Source: Acidobacteriota bacterium (GTDB taxonomy: Bacteria > Acidobacteriota > Terriglobia > UBA7540). Taken from it: a DNA stretch of 64,000 nucleotides. Shown here in pieces: positions 42,553 through 51,959 of this stretch. The notes under the pieces are model-generated. The model made no database searches and was not told the origin of the DNA. It saw nothing but the letters and a program-made list of their open reading frames with translations. How positions within the stretch are numbered: the first letter of the stretch is position 1; each line of letters starts with the position of its first letter. The DNA lies in assembly GCA_023474345.1 (NCBI GenBank), contig JAMCXS010000028.1:1-64000 (forward strand), read 5' to 3'. A program made the position numbers and the translations under genes.

Positions 42553-42710
42553 CTTCCCCGCTCAGCCAAGAACTCTTGTGAGTACTTGAACTTATTGAAG
42601 TTAACATATCCCTGCGAGAGGCCGCAAGGTTGGGCGGGCGCTGGGGATTAGGATTCAGACTCCGGGCCCCTAAGCAGAACGTTCCGCATGAGTGCCGTGC
42701 TACACACGGC

Positions 42711-42759
42711 CATAAAAACGGCAAGGCCCGGAACGCAATGAGCGCACCGGACCTTGCCG
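42711..42759 (-). terminator. Rho-independent terminator downstream of the O-methyltransferase
   Basis: Minus strand CGGCAAGGTCCGG-N15-CCGGGCCTTGCCG followed by TTTTTATGG; 12 of 13 stem pairs. Confidence 0.85.
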
Positions 42760-42802
42760 CGTAAGCAACTTTACCGCGGCTTAATACAGCGATTCGGCAA
42801 CC

Positions 42803-43831
42803 TCAGGCTTTGTGTCCCACCACCACGGTGTGTGGGCCCGTGGGAACCGGGTGTGCGATAATGCTGCTGAACTCCGCTTCGTGGTACATCGCTTCGAGTT
42901 CCCGGAAAGTGTAAGCATCGCCCGAAGGGGTATTGGCCAGCATCATCATGCTGAAGGAGGCGGCCATGGGCGGCGATACCCTGTCTTCATTCGGCACGAA
43001 TTCCAAGGCTGCTGCACGACCGCCGGGCTTCAACGCTGCGTGGACCTTTTTCAGCAACTCGACGTTGGTGGGCGGATCAAAGTGGTGCAAAAAGTTGGTC
43101 AGCAAGACAACGTCATACGGCCCGCCGTATTCGACGTCGAAGGCGCTCCCCGGCAGCCGGGTGTAACGGTCGGCCACTCCCGCCTTTTGCGCATTGGCAT
43201 GAGCGACCTCGAGCACAGGCGCCCAGTCGACGGCCACCACCCGCGCTTGAGGGTTTTGCTTTGCCACCTCGATGCCGAACAGGCCGTGGCCGGCAGCGAT
43301 GTCGAGCACTTGCACGGGACCTTTATGGCCATCCAGGACGATGGAGCCGAGAGGCGCGGCCATGGGCGCCATCATGGGAGCCATGCTGTGCGCGAATTCC
43401 ACCCAAATCGGATTCTCGGGCTCGACCGAACCTTGTCCAGGGAGGACGGTGTGACCGTTCCGGACAATGTCAGCCAGACGTGCAAAAGGTTCGTTCAAAG
43501 CGGGATTTCCCAGAAAGCGGGCCGTCGAGGCTATACATGACGGGGAGCGCGGATCGAGGAAGAGCGCGCTGGTCGAGGTGTGATGGTAACGGCTACCGTC
43601 TTTTCGCAGCAAACCGATGATGGTCAGGTAATCGCACAGAATGCGCATACCACGCTCTGGGGCCTGGCATTGCCGTGCGAGGGACTTAATGTCGCCCGGG
43701 CCGTTGCCCACTGCCCGAAATAAGTCAAGTTCAATGGCCGCACGCAGCGCCGCCGAGCGCTGGTACGCATTCAGAGTTTCGAAGACCAGTGCGGGGGAAG
43801 GTGCTTCCACCGCCTGCGGTGTAGAAGCCAT
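42803..43831 (-). CDS. SAM-dependent O-methyltransferase (dimerisation domain plus acetylserotonin O-methyltransferase-like)
   Basis: AALRAAIELDLFRAVGNG winged-helix region; VQVLDIAAGHGLFGIEVAKQNPQARVVAVDW; AALKPGGRAAALEF. Confidence 0.88.
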   Translation of the reverse strand: MASTPQAVEAPSPALVFETLNAYQRSAALRAAIELDLFRAVGNGPGDIKSLARQCQAPERGMRILCDYLTIIGLLRKDGSRYHHTSTSALFLDPRSPSCIASTARFLGNPALNEPFARLADIVRNGHTVLPGQGSVEPENPIWVEFAHSMAPMMAPMAAPLGSIVLDGHKGPVQVLDIAAGHGLFGIEVAKQNPQARVVAVDWAPVLEVAHANAQKAGVADRYTRLPGSAFDVEYGGPYDVVLLTNFLHHFDPPTNVELLKKVHAALKPGGRAAALEFVPNEDRVSPPMAASFSMMMLANTPSGDAYTFRELEAMYHEAEFSSIIAHPVPTGPHTVVVGHKA

Positions 43832-43838
43832 ATGTTAA

Positions 43839-43980
43839 CCTCCTAAGCCGGGGCTTCTTCCTTGGCTTCCGGTCGCCGGAGACACAGATAACCGCCCTCA
43901 TCCGGGTTATCAATTGTCAGGTTCTTGCCCCACGGATAACATATACTGGAATCCTGCGGAACGCAATGATTATTGGGACC
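43839..43980 (-). promoter_or_regulatory. Candidate structured 5' leader of the O-methyltransferase
   Basis: Minus strand GATAACC-N11-GGTTATC, CCGG-CGA-CCGG, AAGCC...GGCTT helices ending at the AGGAGG Shine-Dalgarno. Confidence 0.45.
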
Positions 43981-44049
43981 CTACGAAAGCAAAGCAAGAT
44001 TCCATCTGCCGCTGACCGCGGCGTATAATTGACACCGTTGGAGGCGCGT

Positions 44050-44796
44050 TTGCGCTATCTCATCCTGAGCGATATTCATTCCAACCTCGAAGCGCTGGTG
44101 AAGTGCCTCAAGCTTGCTGAAGGCCGCTACGACCAAGTGCTTTGCTTGGGTGATCTGGTGGGCTACGGCCCCGATCCGAACGCGGTGATCGAGCGGGTCC
44201 GCCCTCTTGCCCGGATTATCGTACGCGGCAATCACGACAAGGCTTGTTGCGGTTTGATGGACCCGCAGGAGTTTAACCTTCTCGCGCGCCTGGCCGTGGA
44301 CTGGACGCGCGGCCGGCTTACTCCCGAGAACTTCGAATTCCTTTGCAACCTGCCGAACGGCCCGGTTTCGATCGACGGCTTCGAACTGGTCCATGGGTCC
44401 CCGGCTGACGAAGACGAGTACATCTTTGATTCGCTTGAAGTGATTCGGGCCTTTAGCACCGTGGCCTCGCCGCTGGTTTTCTTCGGTCATACTCACGTGC
44501 AAGGGGGATTCCTCCTCACTGCAAATCACCGGTTCCGGCCCATTCGGACATCCCCCGAAACGGATGACGAGCCTGTAAGCCTTCCTCTCGACGGAGGCGC
44601 ACGCTATCTGATCAATCCCGGCTCGGTCGGTCAGCCTCGCGACGGCGACTGGCGCGCCGGGTTTGCCATCTTTGACGCCGCTGCACGCCGCGTGGACTAT
44701 TATCGGACCCCTTACAACCTGGAAATTACCCAACGAAAAATGCGCCAGGAAGGCCTGCCGGAACCGCTGATTCGGCGGCTGGAAGCCGGCCATTAG
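44050..44796 (+). CDS. Metallophosphoesterase (calcineurin-like, YfcE-type)
   Basis: MRYLILSDIHSNLEAL, CLGDLVGYGPDPN, VRGNHDKA, FFGHTHVQG; TTG at 44050 preferred (TGGAGG Shine-Dalgarno) over TTG at 44029. Confidence 0.92.
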   Translation: MRYLILSDIHSNLEALVKCLKLAEGRYDQVLCLGDLVGYGPDPNAVIERVRPLARIIVRGNHDKACCGLMDPQEFNLLARLAVDWTRGRLTPENFEFLCNLPNGPVSIDGFELVHGSPADEDEYIFDSLEVIRAFSTVASPLVFFGHTHVQGGFLLTANHRFRPIRTSPETDDEPVSLPLDGGARYLINPGSVGQPRDGDWRAGFAIFDAAARRVDYYRTPYNLEITQRKMRQEGLPEPLIRRLEAGH

Positions 44797-44879
44797 ACCA
44801 GGCGCCGAGCATCGGCCCGGCACTGGACTTGCCGCCCTAAAGGGCCGCGCTGCGCGGATCCCGAGTATGACACTCGCGA

Positions 44880-45380
44880 TCAATGGTTTCCGCCCAGCGC
44901 CACGCGTGTTGGCGTGATTTGGGGCGGCGTTTGGTTCCAGTCCGCGGGAATATTATCGAACGAGACTTCAAAAGCGCGGGTCTCGCCGGGCTTCAAGGGA
45001 GGAGTACTTGTGTTGATGGGATCAGCTTTTTGCCGAAGGTCGACTTGTCCCATAAAATTCGAGAATGCCAAGTCTAGCTCAAGGTAGCGGACCATTTGAT
45101 TGCCTTTATTCGTGACGCGAGCGTGCAAGGTGACGACGGTCTGTTGCAGGAAATTTGTCGCGGCCGTCATCCGCGCGCTCGTGATCTCGATATTTTGAAG
45201 GTACGCTGCTTCCGCGGCCGTGGGTTTGGAGGTCTCCGTCGAACGCTGTGAGTTGCTGCAGCCAGCCAAGCTCAGCATGGCAAGGCTGACGGCTATTAGG
45301 CTTCTTTGAGGACGGTGGCAGATGCGGCGGGCAAGCAGGCTAAGGCGCCGGGCATCGTGCAGAGATTCAGAGTGCGTCAT
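44880..45380 (-). CDS. Lipoprotein, possibly DUF2393-like
   Basis: MTHSESLHD start, lipobox SLAGC, VTLHARVTNKGNQMVRYLELDLAF...KPGETRAFEVSFDNIPADWN. Confidence 0.7.
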   Translation of the reverse strand: MTHSESLHDARRLSLLARRICHRPQRSLIAVSLAMLSLAGCSNSQRSTETSKPTAAEAAYLQNIEITSARMTAATNFLQQTVVTLHARVTNKGNQMVRYLELDLAFSNFMGQVDLRQKADPINTSTPPLKPGETRAFEVSFDNIPADWNQTPPQITPTRVALGGNH

Positions 45381-45486
45381 GATTTTCTGCCATGGGCCCT
45401 CGGGGGCCGCCAAATGTAGTTCCCCGTGTATAGGTTTACATACGTAGCGTCGCCCTTCAGGGCGGCAGGTTCAAAGCCGCGCGGCG

Positions 45487-46842
45487 CTAAGCGCCGGCGA
45501 CTGTAAGGCCTTCTACCAACAGCGTGGGTGAATCGATGACGTGCCGGAACACAAGGTCCTGGCCGATCATTTCAATGTGATTCAGCATATCGCGCAAGTT
45601 GCCCGCGATTGTCACTTCTTCCACCGGGTAAGCCAATTCGCCATTTTCTATCCACATTCCGGCGGCGCCGCGCGAATAGTCTCCGGTAACGACGTTGACT
45701 CCAAAGCCGATCAGCTCCGTCACATAAAAACCTTCTTTGACGGAGCGAATCATTTCTTCCGGCGAGCAAGTGCCGGGAACCAGGTAGAAATTCTTGGGCC
45801 CGACGTTCGGCGCTCCGGCCAGTCCGCGCGCCGCGTTCCCCGTGGTTTTCAGGTTGAGCTTCCGCGCGGAGTAGCAATCCAGCAAGTAGCTCTTCAGCAC
45901 GCCGCGTTCGATCACGGGCGTGGCGGAGGAGGGAATTCCCTCGTCGTCAAAAGGCCGCGTTCCAAACCCGCCCGGCCGCAGGCCGTCATCTATGATGGTC
46001 ACGTTTTCACCGGCTACCGTCTGGCCCAGCTTCCCGGTAAGGAAAGAAGCATTCCGGTAGATTGCGTCTCCGCGCACGGCCCCGAAAACGTGGCCCAGCA
46101 GCGAGGAAGCTGTCTCGGGATCGAAAATCACCGGAACGTGGCTGGTGGCAACTTTCCGGGCCCCCAGGCGACGCAGCGCTCGTTCCGCCGCTTTGCGGCC
46201 TACTTCTTCCGGGGGATCGAGGGCCTGAATGCCTCGCGCAACCGAATACCAGTAATCGCGCTGCATTCCGCCGCCATCGTTCTGGGCAATCGGCACTACG
46301 GAAACGGCGCAGTACGAAGAGCGGTAGCTTCCCACAAACCCTGCGGAGCTTGCGTAGACTCTGGTTCCCACGCTTGACTCAAACGCCGCGCCTTCCGAGT
46401 TCTTGATGCGCGGATCGAACTTGAGCGCGGCCTCTTCCGCCCGGCGCGCATACCCGATCCGTTCTTCAGTGCCAAGCTCGGCGACGTCGGCGCAGTAGAG
46501 TTGAAGATCGCCCCTGTGCTGGCCGAGCAGCCCGGTTTCCGCCAGGCCGCTTGCGGGGTCTTCGGAAGTTTCGCGCGCCATAGCAATCGTGCGAGCCACC
46601 AGGTTTTCAAGCGAGGCCTGCGAAAAGTCGCTCGAAAACGCTGAGGCGCTGCGCTTCCCGTCGAACACGCGCAGGCCCAAGGCTTTCGCGGCTGCTTCCT
46701 TCAGCTTCTCAATTTTCCCCAGGCGCAAGGTGGTGGAGAATTCTTCGCCTTCGTGCACCACCGCGTCCGCTGCGGTTGCGCCGCTGCGGACCGCCCGGTC
46801 AACCAAATCCTTTCCGAGTTGTTCCAGGTTTAGTTCTGTCAT
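45487..46842 (-). CDS. pmbA: TldD/PmbA family metalloprotease, PmbA (TldE) type
   Basis: 451 aa, DGKRSASAFSSDFSQASL, GNAARGLAGAPNVGPKNFYL, VTGDYSRGAAGMWIENGE. Confidence 0.9.
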   Translation of the reverse strand: MTELNLEQLGKDLVDRAVRSGATAADAVVHEGEEFSTTLRLGKIEKLKEAAAKALGLRVFDGKRSASAFSSDFSQASLENLVARTIAMARETSEDPASGLAETGLLGQHRGDLQLYCADVAELGTEERIGYARRAEEAALKFDPRIKNSEGAAFESSVGTRVYASSAGFVGSYRSSYCAVSVVPIAQNDGGGMQRDYWYSVARGIQALDPPEEVGRKAAERALRRLGARKVATSHVPVIFDPETASSLLGHVFGAVRGDAIYRNASFLTGKLGQTVAGENVTIIDDGLRPGGFGTRPFDDEGIPSSATPVIERGVLKSYLLDCYSARKLNLKTTGNAARGLAGAPNVGPKNFYLVPGTCSPEEMIRSVKEGFYVTELIGFGVNVVTGDYSRGAAGMWIENGELAYPVEEVTIAGNLRDMLNHIEMIGQDLVFRHVIDSPTLLVEGLTVAGA

Positions 46843-46872
46843 AGTGATCTATCGACGACGTCCTGACGCACG

Positions 46873-46915
46873 GGCGGCCTTGTGCCGCCAAATGGCGAGG
46901 TAAGCTCGCCGCTAC
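46873..46915. repeat. REP-like double hairpin in the pmbA/tldD intergenic region
   Basis: GGCGGC-CTTGT-GCCGCC and GGCGAG-GTAAG-CTCGCC followed by GCTAC. Confidence 0.6.
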
Positions 46916-46920
46916 TTTCC

Positions 46921-48375
46921 TTATGTGAACGACTGCAGGGCGCGCGGGGCCGTGCCTCCCACCGTCAGCCGGCTGATTTTGATCGTCGGAACGCCCACGC
47001 CCACGGGTACGCTCTGGCCGTCCTTGCCGCAGGTCCCGATGCCGGGATCGAGCTCCAGATTATTTCCAACCGCGGTGACGTTGGTCAGCACGGTGGGGCC
47101 GTCTCCGATCAGCGTGGCGCCCCGAATCGGCGCAGTGATCCGGCCGTCTTCGATCAGGTAAGCCTCGGAAGCGGAAAACACGAATTTGCCGCTTGTGATG
47201 TCCACCTGTCCTCCGCCGAACTGCACGGCGTAGAGGCCGCGCTTGACGGAGCGGATAATTTCTTCAGGATCGTCCTGCCCCGCCAGCATGTACGTGTTGG
47301 TCATGCGCGGCATGGGGATGTGTTCGTAGCTTTGGCGGCGGCCGTTGCCGGTGCGCGTGGCTTTCATCAGATCGGCGCTGACTTTGTCCTGCAGGTAGCC
47401 GCGCAGGATGCCGTTTTCGATCAGCACGGTCTTCTGGGTTGGCTGCCCTTCGTCATCCACGTTCAGCGAGCCGCGCCGCGCGGGAATGGTTCCATCGTCA
47501 ACCACCGTGCACAATGGCGACGCTACCTGTTTGCCGATTTTGCCCGTGAAGGCGGAAATGCCCTTGCGGTTGAAGTCGGCTTCCAGGCCATGCCCGACCG
47601 CTTCGTGGAGCAGGATGCCCGGCCAGCCCGGTCCGAGCACTACTTCCATCTCGCCCGCCGGAGCGTCTTTGGCGCCAAGCTGCACGATGGCCTGCCGGGC
47701 GGCTTCGCGCGCAAAGTGCTCAGGGTCTTTTTCTCCCTGAAAGAACTCCAGCCCGACCCGCCCGCCTCCGCCGTGCGAGCCCGATTGCCGTTTTTCATCC
47801 TCCTGCGCAATCACGAAGACGTTGAGCCGCACCAGGGGCTGGAAATCCGTGACGATCCGGCCGTCTGAGCCTGCCAGCAAGACGTGCCGCACCTGGTCCG
47901 CGTAACTGACCCTGACCTGGGCAATGCGCGGATCGTAGCCGCGCGCGGCCACGTCAGCCCGGCGCACCAGTTCCAGTTTGTCCCGGAGAGCCCGGTCGGT
48001 CGAGGGTGAGGCAACCGGGTATAGGTTGTTAGGCGAATGGAGCGTGGAAAGCCCCACAGTTGAAACGCTGGCCGGACCGCTGGCGATCCGCGCCGCTATT
48101 TTGGCAGCTTTCAGAATCTTTTCCGGCTCCAGGTCGTCCGTGTAAGCGTAGCCGGTTTGATCACCCGCCACCACCCGCACGCCGCAGCCCATCGAGATGC
48201 CTTCCATCGCCATTTTTACCAGCGACTCATCAACCAGAAGGGAAGAGGATGTGGTGTGTTCGAAATAAAGATCCGCGTAATCGCCGCCGTCGGAGAGCGC
48301 CTGGGCGAGATATCGCTCAAGGTCTGCCGGGGTCAGGCCATAGCGGTCGAAAAAATACCGGTCATTTTCAGCCAT
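46921..48375 (-). CDS. tldD: TldD family metalloprotease
   Basis: GPGWPGILLHEAVGHGLEADFNRKG HExxxH motif, DISSGKFVFSASEAYLIEDGRI-like C-terminus. Confidence 0.94.
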   Translation of the reverse strand: MAENDRYFFDRYGLTPADLERYLAQALSDGGDYADLYFEHTTSSSLLVDESLVKMAMEGISMGCGVRVVAGDQTGYAYTDDLEPEKILKAAKIAARIASGPASVSTVGLSTLHSPNNLYPVASPSTDRALRDKLELVRRADVAARGYDPRIAQVRVSYADQVRHVLLAGSDGRIVTDFQPLVRLNVFVIAQEDEKRQSGSHGGGGRVGLEFFQGEKDPEHFAREAARQAIVQLGAKDAPAGEMEVVLGPGWPGILLHEAVGHGLEADFNRKGISAFTGKIGKQVASPLCTVVDDGTIPARRGSLNVDDEGQPTQKTVLIENGILRGYLQDKVSADLMKATRTGNGRRQSYEHIPMPRMTNTYMLAGQDDPEEIIRSVKRGLYAVQFGGGQVDITSGKFVFSASEAYLIEDGRITAPIRGATLIGDGPTVLTNVTAVGNNLELDPGIGTCGKDGQSVPVGVGVPTIKISRLTVGGTAPRALQSFT

Positions 48376-48581
48376 AACTTTTTGCCTGGAATGGGACGCT
48401 CGCGGGTGGGCATCAAGCGCCGCGGGCCAGCCACCTAAATTTCCAACCTAACATAGCCCATCAGGAGTGTCAATTTCCCGGCAACTGGCCGCGGAGAATG
48501 GAACCGCTGCCATCCTGAGCGCCTGAAGGCATCACATCATGCTTATAATAGGCTAGATACTTTTCGGTTCGTCTCCGGTTC

Positions 48582-48715
48582 GTTTTCGGTTCGTTTTTGC
48601 CCCATCCTTTGTTTTCAACAACTTGGCTAGCTTCGTTTTAGCTTCGTTTTCGGTTCGTTTTGCCTGTTTTCCCCACATCGATCCTGTGTTTTCAATAACT
48701 TCCCCGCTTCGTTTG
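48582..48715. repeat. Imperfect tandem duplication built on TTCGGTTCGTTTT motifs
   Basis: Two copies of CGGTTCGTTTT(T)GCC...TGTTTTCAAYAACTT...GCTTCGTTT, at about 48582-48640 and 48647-48715. Confidence 0.65.
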
Positions 48716-48866
48716 GTCAAAAAAAGAATTCTTTTTTTTCGTGTTTTCGCCCTGCCGAACTTCGAAACAGGCGTTTGAGCCCTTTTTTGAACGTGTTGCG
48801 GCCGCACTTCTGCTCATTTCCCTTTCCTAGCGCTCGCAGGGTCCATACCCTGCAAAGCTAAAGTGG

Positions 48867-48895
48867 AGACTAGCACACTAGGCCCATTTTGTCAA
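48867..48895 (-). promoter_or_regulatory. Sigma70-type promoter reading into the TTCGGTTCG repeat element
   Basis: Minus strand TTGACA (48890-48895), 17-nt spacer, TAGTCT (48867-48872) with a TGC extended -10. Confidence 0.6.
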
Positions 48896-48916
48896 GACAA
48901 TTTTGCGCGAGGAGGG

Positions 48917-49519
48917 TTAACCGCTGCGCAAGATACGCACGAACCGCCCGGCAGCGCCGCGGAATGCGCGATAGAGCTTCATGGTTAGATAAAACGCGGC
49001 CGCCAACAATGCTGTGACGATGATGATTGATATCACAGGATGCGCTGCCGCCAGCCAGGCCAGTAGCGCCGTCAGGCCGTCTTCCCCCAGGCTCACAGCC
49101 GAAGTGCTGAAGGGCTCCGGGCTGGCCTCAATCGGCGTTCGCAAGGCCATCTTGGCGCTGTGGGAAGAGAGCGCGACCGCACCGCCGAGCAACGCGGCCA
49201 GAACACGCCACTGGGGCGGCGCGGAGCTAAACGCGCCGTAGGACAGCAGCGCAGCGGCCGGAGGACGGACAAACGTGTGGAATGCGTTCCAGGCGCTGCC
49301 TACGTACGGCACCTTGTCCATCAAGAATTCCGCCGCGCACAGCACTAAGGCAACGGCGATGACTATGGGATTGGCTAACACACTAAGAGAGCCGGGAAGG
49401 CGAACGATCCCAAAATGCTGGAGCAAACCCAGCACGGCGACGGTCGCGTAGAGCCTCAACCCGGAAGCGTACGACGCCCCCATCGCCAATCCTAAGGTCT
49501 GCACAATCGCCGAGGACAT
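48917..49519 (-). CDS. Membrane protein, DUF4126-like
   Basis: GLAMGASYASGLRLYATVAVLGLLQHFGIVRLPGSL, DKVPYVGSAWNAFHTFVRPPAAALL. Confidence 0.8.
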   Translation of the reverse strand: MSSAIVQTLGLAMGASYASGLRLYATVAVLGLLQHFGIVRLPGSLSVLANPIVIAVALVLCAAEFLMDKVPYVGSAWNAFHTFVRPPAAALLSYGAFSSAPPQWRVLAALLGGAVALSSHSAKMALRTPIEASPEPFSTSAVSLGEDGLTALLAWLAAAHPVISIIIVTALLAAAFYLTMKLYRAFRGAAGRFVRILRSG

Positions 49520-49783
49520 GACTCTCCTGCCCGGGCACTCAGTTTATAGGAGCAGGGTACTCCGCCGGGCCTCTCGCGTCAACTTTAGCGGGTAACGGTT
49601 CGGGGCCGAGATTCTTCATTACATCTGTGCCTGCAAGCCAGATGGCGATGGGACGTGATGCGTGACTAGCGCCGCATAAGGCCATGCGTATTGAAGGGCG
49701 CTGTCAGGGGCCATGGCGTCACGGTCCGGTTTTTTCTGTGCCAGAACCGGGCGGTGACGACGCTGCGACTCAGCCAAGATGCC

Positions 49784-49836
49784 GGCGATCATAGATCGCC
49801 GCTACAACGAGCGGGCGGTGAGGAGGCCGCCGCTAC
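49784..49836. repeat. Two REP-like hairpins each followed by GCTACA
   Basis: GGCGATC-ATA-GATCGCC-GCTACA and GGCGG-N8-CCGCC-GCTACA. Confidence 0.6.
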
Positions 49837-49845
49837 AGAAGGCTT

Positions 49846-50370
49846 TCACTTGATGTAATAGCCGATCACGCGCCACGTGCCGTTTTTATCCAGGACGTCG
49901 GTGACGGTCTCGATGGCCGAGGTTTTGTTTGTAAACGAGGTTTCAAACTGCATCACGACGTATTGGCCGTTGGGAGCGCCCGGCAGCGAGGTCTTATATT
50001 CCGCGGTCTTCAAGCGCCGGGAAACCAGCTTGCCGAGAGGCTTCCTGAACGCCTCCAACGACCGCACCAGCTTTTCCTCGGTGACGGCGTTACGGAGATA
50101 TGTGCCGGCGTCCTTCCAGCTCTCGGCGTATTTGCCTTGATCTACAAGGCTCAGCCATTTCTCCGCGGCCGTCACTGCCGCTTTGTCCTTGTCATTGTTG
50201 TTCGTGTTCTTGTTCTGCGCCATGCCTGCCGCGGGAGCAAGCATCACGCATATCGCGATCAAACATCCAACTTTTCTGAGCATATTCTCCTCGCCTAAGT
50301 GCATTATCAGGAATCCCATTGCGGCCTCGGGGCTAAGGGGAAGCATAGCGCCGGCGGGTTCCGGGCGCAA
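49846..50370 (-). CDS. Exported DUF4019-like protein
   Basis: Signal peptide MLRKVGCLIAICVMLAPAAGMAQ; AAEKWLSLVDQGKYAESWKDA...VIGYYIK; the internal Met may be the real start. Confidence 0.8.
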   Translation of the reverse strand: MRPEPAGAMLPLSPEAAMGFLIMHLGEENMLRKVGCLIAICVMLAPAAGMAQNKNTNNNDKDKAAVTAAEKWLSLVDQGKYAESWKDAGTYLRNAVTEEKLVRSLEAFRKPLGKLVSRRLKTAEYKTSLPGAPNGQYVVMQFETSFTNKTSAIETVTDVLDKNGTWRVIGYYIK

Positions 50371-50375
50371 TGGGC

Positions 50376-51926
50376 TTACAGCGGAATATTGCCGTGCTTT
50401 TTTGGGGGGCTGGTATCGACTTTGTTTTCGAGCATGCGGAGGGCCTGGATCAGCCGGGGACGAGTGTCGCGGGGGGCGATAACAGCATCCACGTAACCGC
50501 GCTCGGCGGCAATGTAAGGGTTGGCGAAGCGGTCGCGGAATTCCTGCACTTTTTCGCGGCGGACGTTTTCCGGGTCCTTGGCGGCCTGTAACTCGCGCCG
50601 GTAGACGATATTGACCGCTCCTTCCGGCCCCATGACGGCAATCTCGGCGGTGGGATAAGCGAAATTGACATCCGTGCGGATGTGCTTAGAGGCCATGACG
50701 CAGTAGGCTCCGCCGTAAGCCTTGCGGGTGATCACGGTGAGCTTTGGCACGGTGGCTTCCGCAAAAGCAAAGAGGAGCTTGGCGCCGTGGCGGATGATGC
50801 CGCCGAATTCCTGCTGGGTGCCGGGAAGGAATCCCGGGACATCTTCAAAGGTGATGAGCGGAATGTTGAAGGCGTCGCAGAAGCGCACAAAGCGCGCGCC
50901 CTTGACCGAAGCGTTGATATCCAGGCAGCCCGCCAGCACGGCCGGCTGGTTGGCCACGATGCCGACGCTGAAGCCGCCCAGGCGCGCAAAGCCCACGACG
51001 ATGTTCTTGGCAAACTGCTCGTGAACTTCCAGGAAGTAGCCTTCATCCACAACGCGGCGAATGAGGTCTTTGATGTCGTAAGGCTGGTCGGATTCCGGCG
51101 GGACCAGACGGTCCAGCTCTGGGTCGCGACGCTCGGGGGAATCAGCGGACTCCGCGAAGGGCGGATCCTCACGGTTGTTCTGTGGCATGAAAGAAAGCAG
51201 TTCACGCACCAGCGCCAGGCATTCCGCATCGTCGCGGGTGGAGAAATGCGCCACGCCACTGGTGGCGTTGTGTGTGGCCGGGCCGCCCAGGTCTTCCTTG
51301 GTGACGTTCTCATGCATGACGGTGCGGATGACGTCGGGCCCGGTGACAAACATGTAACTGGATTTTTCCACCATCAGGACAAAATCCGTGATGGCGGGAG
51401 AATAGACCGCTCCTCCGGCGCAGGGGCCAAGCACGGCGGAAATTTGCGGCACCACGCCGGAAGCCAGCGTGTTGCGCAGGAAAATGTCCGCATAGCCGGC
51501 AAGCGAAGCCACGCCTTCCTGGATGCGCGCTCCGCCGGAATCATTGAGGCCGATAATGGGGGAGCCGACTTTGAGCGCCAATTCCATGATTTTACATATC
51601 TTGCCGGCATTGGCCTCACTCAGCGAGCCGCCGAAGACGGTGAAGTCCTGCGCAAAAGCGTACGCCAGGCGCCGATTGATAAGCCCGTACCCGGTGACCA
51701 CGCCGTCGCCGGGAATGCGCTGCTTGGCCATGCCGAAATCCCGGCAATTGTGCTCGACGAACTCGCCGACCTCCTGGAAGCTGCCTTCGTCGAAAAGCAG
51801 GTCAAGACGCTCGCGGGCGGAGAGCTTGCCTTCCGCGTGCTGGCGCGCTCGGCGCTCCTCACCGCCGCCCGCTACCGCACGGGCGTGACGCCGGCGAAGC
51901 TCTTCGAGTTTTTCGTCAAGAGTCAT
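50376..51926 (-). CDS. Acyl-CoA (propionyl/methylmalonyl-type) carboxylase carboxyltransferase, beta subunit
   Basis: [76 protein letters not shown]. Confidence 0.93.
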   Translation of the reverse strand: MTLDEKLEELRRRHARAVAGGGEERRARQHAEGKLSARERLDLLFDEGSFQEVGEFVEHNCRDFGMAKQRIPGDGVVTGYGLINRRLAYAFAQDFTVFGGSLSEANAGKICKIMELALKVGSPIIGLNDSGGARIQEGVASLAGYADIFLRNTLASGVVPQISAVLGPCAGGAVYSPAITDFVLMVEKSSYMFVTGPDVIRTVMHENVTKEDLGGPATHNATSGVAHFSTRDDAECLALVRELLSFMPQNNREDPPFAESADSPERRDPELDRLVPPESDQPYDIKDLIRRVVDEGYFLEVHEQFAKNIVVGFARLGGFSVGIVANQPAVLAGCLDINASVKGARFVRFCDAFNIPLITFEDVPGFLPGTQQEFGGIIRHGAKLLFAFAEATVPKLTVITRKAYGGAYCVMASKHIRTDVNFAYPTAEIAVMGPEGAVNIVYRRELQAAKDPENVRREKVQEFRDRFANPYIAAERGYVDAVIAPRDTRPRLIQALRMLENKVDTSPPKKHGNIPL

Positions 51927-51959
51927 AGGAAAAGCTCACTGGCGGAGAACATGCTTGTT

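Noticed and set aside
43981-44883. 300-aa minus ORF
   Set aside because: Antisense to a motif-complete metallophosphoesterase; no recognisable domain.
46882-47868. 328-aa + strand ORF (also 45541-46377, 38884-39687, 40722-41414)
   Set aside because: Antisense shadows of tldD, pmbA, aspS and hisS.
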